Source of the DNA: Kiritimatiellia bacterium | Lineage (GTDB): Bacteria > Verrucomicrobiota > Kiritimatiellia > RFP12 > DVOR01 | Direction: 5' to 3' | NCBI GenBank assembly: GCA_017646485.1 | Contig: JAGCML010000167.1 | Span: 1-18,031, forward strand | DNA length: 18,031 bases | Shown: positions 15,116-18,031 of the stretch, one piece after another | How positions within the stretch are numbered: position 1 is the first letter of the stretch | How the letters are laid out: every line of letters begins with the position of its first letter | Position numbers and translations under genes: made by a program | The notes under the pieces: generated by a model | Told to the model about the DNA's origin: nothing | Database searches by the model: none | Seen by the model: only the letters and a program-made list of their open reading frames with translations

Positions 15116-18031
15116 TTAGGCCAACAAGTCTTCAATTTCAGCCATGGTCAAGGTAGAAACGATGGAGGCGTCAGTCGCATTTACAGTGGCCTCAATCAGG
15201 GCCTGCTTTTTGCGTTGCATCTCCAAGACCTTTTCTTCAATCGTATCTTGTGCGATGAGTTTAATCGCTTGAACGGTTCGCTTCTGCCCAATACGATGCG
15301 CACGGTCGGTAGCCTGTTCTTCAGCAGCGGGATTCCACCAGGGGTCAAAGTGCACCACGGTATCGGCACCTGTTAAGTTCAATCCCGTACCGCCGGCCTT
15401 GAGTGAAATCAAAAAGACAGGGATTGATGTATCTTGGTTAAAGCGAGCACATTCATCCAAACGATTTTTCGTGCTACCATCCAAATAACAGAAACGAAGC
15501 GCTTCAGCGGTGAGGCGTTCGCCAATTCGCTTCAACATAGAGGTGAACTGCGAGAAGACAAGTACACGATGTCCCCCCGAACGAGCTTCTGCGATAAGCT
15601 CCATTAAGGCGTCCATCTTTGCAGAGGTTTCTTCGCCCTCTTTCGCCTTGTAATCAGCCAACAAACATGCATCGCAGCAAATCTGACGCAAACGCATCAA
15701 GTCTGCCAAGACCTCAAAGCGAGACTTTTCAAAGCCCTTTTCTTTCACCAAATTCCGCATGCGCGAACGTACTTGTTCACGAATACGATCATAGACGGTA
15801 CGTTGCGCAGGGGTTAATTCGCAATACATGACCGAACGAATCTTGTCGGGCAAATCCGGCGCAACATCTTTTTTCACACGTCGCAATAAGAACGGATGCA
15901 ACTTTTTCCGCAATTGATCTTGAGCAAGTTCAGCGGCGCGCCCGCCAAACTCAACAGCATCTTCATAGCGCACCTTGAACTCCTCATACTTGCCTAAGTA
16001 ATCCGGCATCAAGAAGTCCATGATACTCCAAAGGTCAGAGACTCCATTCTCAATCGGCGTACCCGAAAGCACCAGACGCGTATCCGAACGCAATTGTTTA
16101 ACAGCCTGCGCATTCTGCGTTCGCTGATTCTTAATCGCCTGGGCCTCGTCCAAAATTACAGCAGAGTACACACACCGCGCATGGAAGTCGGTATCCCGTC
16201 GAATGAGTGCATAACTCGTAATCACCAAATCCACTTCTGGCACATATTTAAATTGTGCAGCACGATCAGGTCCCGACAACACCAAACAACGCATCCACGG
16301 CACAAACTTTACTGCCTCGCGACGCCAGTTCTCCACCAAAGAGGTCGGACAGACAATCAGTGCGGGAGGGCGACGAGCATTTTCGCGATAACGAGGGAGT
16401 TGCAACCAAGTGAGCGTTTGTAATGTCTTACCCAAGCCCATCTCGTCTGCCAAAATACCACAAAAACCACATGTCTCAAGGAAGCGCAACCAATATACGC
16501 CCTCCTTTTGATACGGGCGAAGCGTTCCCTCAAGGCGACCCAAGTCCACTGGTTCTGGCTTCTGCTCACGATTCTGCACCGCGGTACGTTTTTGCCAATC
16601 TGGATGAGTTTCAAAGATAATCCCTTCCAACCCCGCCAACACCGCTTCAACAAAAGGAACGTGCACAGCATCTAACGATGAACTTCCGGGCGTTTGGCCA
16701 GCTGATGCATGACAAGAAGACAAGGTTTTCCGCAAGGTTTTCAGAGCCCCGATATCAATGAGGACTAACGTACCCTCCTTTTCGATATAGGCATTACCGT
16801 GAGCCAAGGCACGTTCGACCTCTGCTGCCGTGATCTCCACCTTACCTTGCGGTGCTTCATAAACCGTCGTTAATTCAAAGTTTGCACCAGAAGCACTCGG
16901 GGTTACAGACACCACAGGCAGAATCATCTCCGCAGCTTCACACGCATCAGCAATCTTTCCTGTTAAGCGCACCTTCCAACCCGCTCGACGCACCGCAGGG
17001 ATATGTTCGCCCATCAAATTACGAATTGCACGTATCCCTGTTACTTCCCCTAAATGGTTCCCATTTGAACTAAAGAAGCCCATGGCCTGTGTATAGTCAA
17101 GTGCAGCACGCTCTGCCTCACGATTACGCACATAACAATGGTAAAAATCCTCAGGATCGGGTTGCGAAATCTCTTCTGTAGACCCCACCTTAACATGGTA
17201 ATTTCCATATTGTGCCGTCAACCGTGCAGTAACCTCATTCTCATCGCCATCAATTTCCAAGATGAAGCGCGGCGAACCAGGCGTGGTCGTAAAGAGTTCA
17301 AGCGGAACACTCTTCTCATCCAATGGCAATGCTGCCGTCATCTGTGGCAGATCATTTTGATAAAAATGAATCAAGCCACTACGCGGCACACGCACAGGTT
17401 CGCGATAAACCGCTTGATACGGCAAGGGGAGCGTTCGAGCCACTGGCATAGCCGTGGTGCCAGCAATCACAAATCCCAGTGCACCGTGCGCCAATAAAAC
17501 ACCCCCGTTAGGAGCACTCACACGCACTTCCATCGCATCAACATCTGGCAATGGGCGCAAAGAAATGGGGGTTACGACGCTTTCCTTGCGCACACACAAC
17601 TGCTGACGCGTCACCTCGAATCCGACCCAACTCTTCGCCGCACATCGAATGAGAGCTAGTGTATCCGATTGCGTAAGCGTCATCTCTCCAGGGAAGGCGC
17701 CCCCCGCAATATCTTCAAAGATGCCAATCAGATCCTCGTCCCCCTCCGAAAACGCATAAACAGCCTTCGGCAAGTCTTGAGGTCTCCACGCCTGCCCCTC
17801 TACATAAATGCGAATCGCGATACGAACTTGATCTGAATAAAAGGCTATCGGCAAGGTTTGAAGAGAGGGGAGAAAAACACGAAGAAGTGCTTGACGGCCT
17901 CGTGGATCGCGCTGAATCAAATCCTTTGCCTGGGCGAGCTGCGCCATGCGCGGGCGTTCTTCTTCATACTGCTTACGGCGCGTCTCATTCCCATAGAGAT
18001 GCATGACAGCCAGCATCCCCGCAACAATGTG
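15116..18031 (-). CDS. SNF2-family DNA-dependent ATPase/helicase (5' end outside window)
   Basis: A superfamily-2 Swi2/Snf2 translocase that uses ATP to move along double-stranded DNA and remodel protein-DNA complexes. Numbering is from the ATG at 18016, but the frame is open to the edge (HIVAG precedes it), so the true start lies outside. Residues 1-490 are a large N-terminal part. The ATPase core then reads motif I ADEMGLGKTLQTL (Lys530), Ia IVCPTSLVENW, II LDEAQAIKNQ (Asp623), III RLVLSGTPIENG, IV VLVFSQFTSM, V SLKAGGTGLNL, and VI ATDRAHRIGQ (903-911). A helical tail ends in MAEIEDLLA. DEAQ instead of DEGH/DEAH is common in bacterial members. The edge residues HIVAGMLAV look like the end of a SWIM zinc finger (CxC...CxH), as in many bacterial SNF2 proteins. 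The role in this organism is unknown; RapA-like polymerase recycling is one option. Confidence 0.92.
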   Translation of the reverse strand, partial: HIVAGMLAVMHLYGNETRRKQYEEERPRMAQLAQAKDLIQRDPRGRQALLRVFLPSLQTLPIAFYSDQVRIAIRIYVEGQAWRPQDLPKAVYAFSEGDEDLIGIFEDIAGGAFPGEMTLTQSDTLALIRCAAKSWVGFEVTRQQLCVRKESVVTPISLRPLPDVDAMEVRVSAPNGGVLLAHGALGFVIAGTTAMPVARTLPLPYQAVYREPVRVPRSGLIHFYQNDLPQMTAALPLDEKSVPLELFTTTPGSPRFILEIDGDENEVTARLTAQYGNYHVKVGSTEEISQPDPEDFYHCYVRNREAERAALDYTQAMGFFSSNGNHLGEVTGIRAIRNLMGEHIPAVRRAGWKVRLTGKIADACEAAEMILPVVSVTPSASGANFELTTVYEAPQGKVEITAAEVERALAHGNAYIEKEGTLVLIDIGALKTLRKTLSSCHASAGQTPGSSSLDAVHVPFVEAVLAGLEGIIFETHPDWQKRTAVQNREQKPEPVDLGRLEGTLRPYQKEGVYWLRFLETCGFCGILADEMGLGKTLQTLTWLQLPRYRENARRPPALIVCPTSLVENWRREAVKFVPWMRCLVLSGPDRAAQFKYVPEVDLVITSYALIRRDTDFHARCVYSAVILDEAQAIKNQRTQNAQAVKQLRSDTRLVLSGTPIENGVSDLWSIMDFLMPDYLGKYEEFKVRYEDAVEFGGRAAELAQDQLRKKLHPFLLRRVKKDVAPDLPDKIRSVMYCELTPAQRTVYDRIREQVRSRMRNLVKEKGFEKSRFEVLADLMRLRQICCDACLLADYKAKEGEETSAKMDALMELIAEARSGGHRVLVFSQFTSMLKRIGERLTAEALRFCYLDGSTKNRLDECARFNQDTSIPVFLISLKAGGTGLNLTGADTVVHFDPWWNPAAEEQATDRAHRIGQKRTVQAIKLIAQDTIEEKVLEMQRKKQALIEATVNATDASIVSTLTMAEIEDLLA

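Overview
The window looks like chromosomal DNA of a bacterium from the PVC superphylum, most plausibly the Lentisphaerae/Kiritimatiellae side. This is inference. It rests on a GreA-type factor fused to a very long N-terminal region (a layout I remember from Chlamydiae and relatives), a plant/eukaryote-like branching enzyme beside a bacterial glycogen synthase, and a secreted C10-family protease of a kind frequent in gut members. No 16S or other decisive marker is present. There are no rRNA or tRNA genes, CRISPR arrays or insertion sequences.

Layout: (1) 1-2975, the C-terminal two thirds of rpoC, ending in a strong intrinsic terminator. (2) 3097-4666, a promoter and a gene for an exported C10 (streptopain-like) cysteine protease with a C-terminal beta-sandwich-like domain. 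(3) 4667-8339, a 382-base leader with two inverted-repeat structures, the long GreA-type factor, an intergenic hairpin, a DHH/DHHA1 phosphoesterase of the NrnA type, and a second intrinsic terminator. (4) 8463-14634, a same-strand run with almost no spacing: a small exported coiled-coil protein, glycogen synthase (glgA), branching enzyme (glgB, 1 base after glgA), ispD, a calcineurin-type metallophosphoesterase and a TadE-like pseudopilin. A weak 80-codon ORF may follow. (5) 14835-15115, a convergent intergenic zone with about two and a third copies of a 66-base tandem repeat and an 11-bp inverted repeat that may terminate the opposing gene. (6) 15116-18031, minus strand, a large SNF2-family helicase whose 5' end lies outside the window.

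How the genes fit together: rpoC and the GreA-type protein belong to transcription (core enzyme, and rescue of backtracked polymerase). NrnA-like enzymes finish RNA decay by degrading nanoRNAs and hydrolysing pAp. glgA and glgB elongate and branch glycogen; the ADP-glucose supplier glgC is not in the window. ispD serves the MEP isoprenoid pathway and has no evident functional tie to glycogen, so that run looks like a housekeeping transcription unit rather than a pathway operon.

I found no clear new multi-gene system. The items most worth a second look are the 66-base repeats, the leader structures ahead of the GreA-type gene, and the altered catalytic neighbourhood of the C10 protease.
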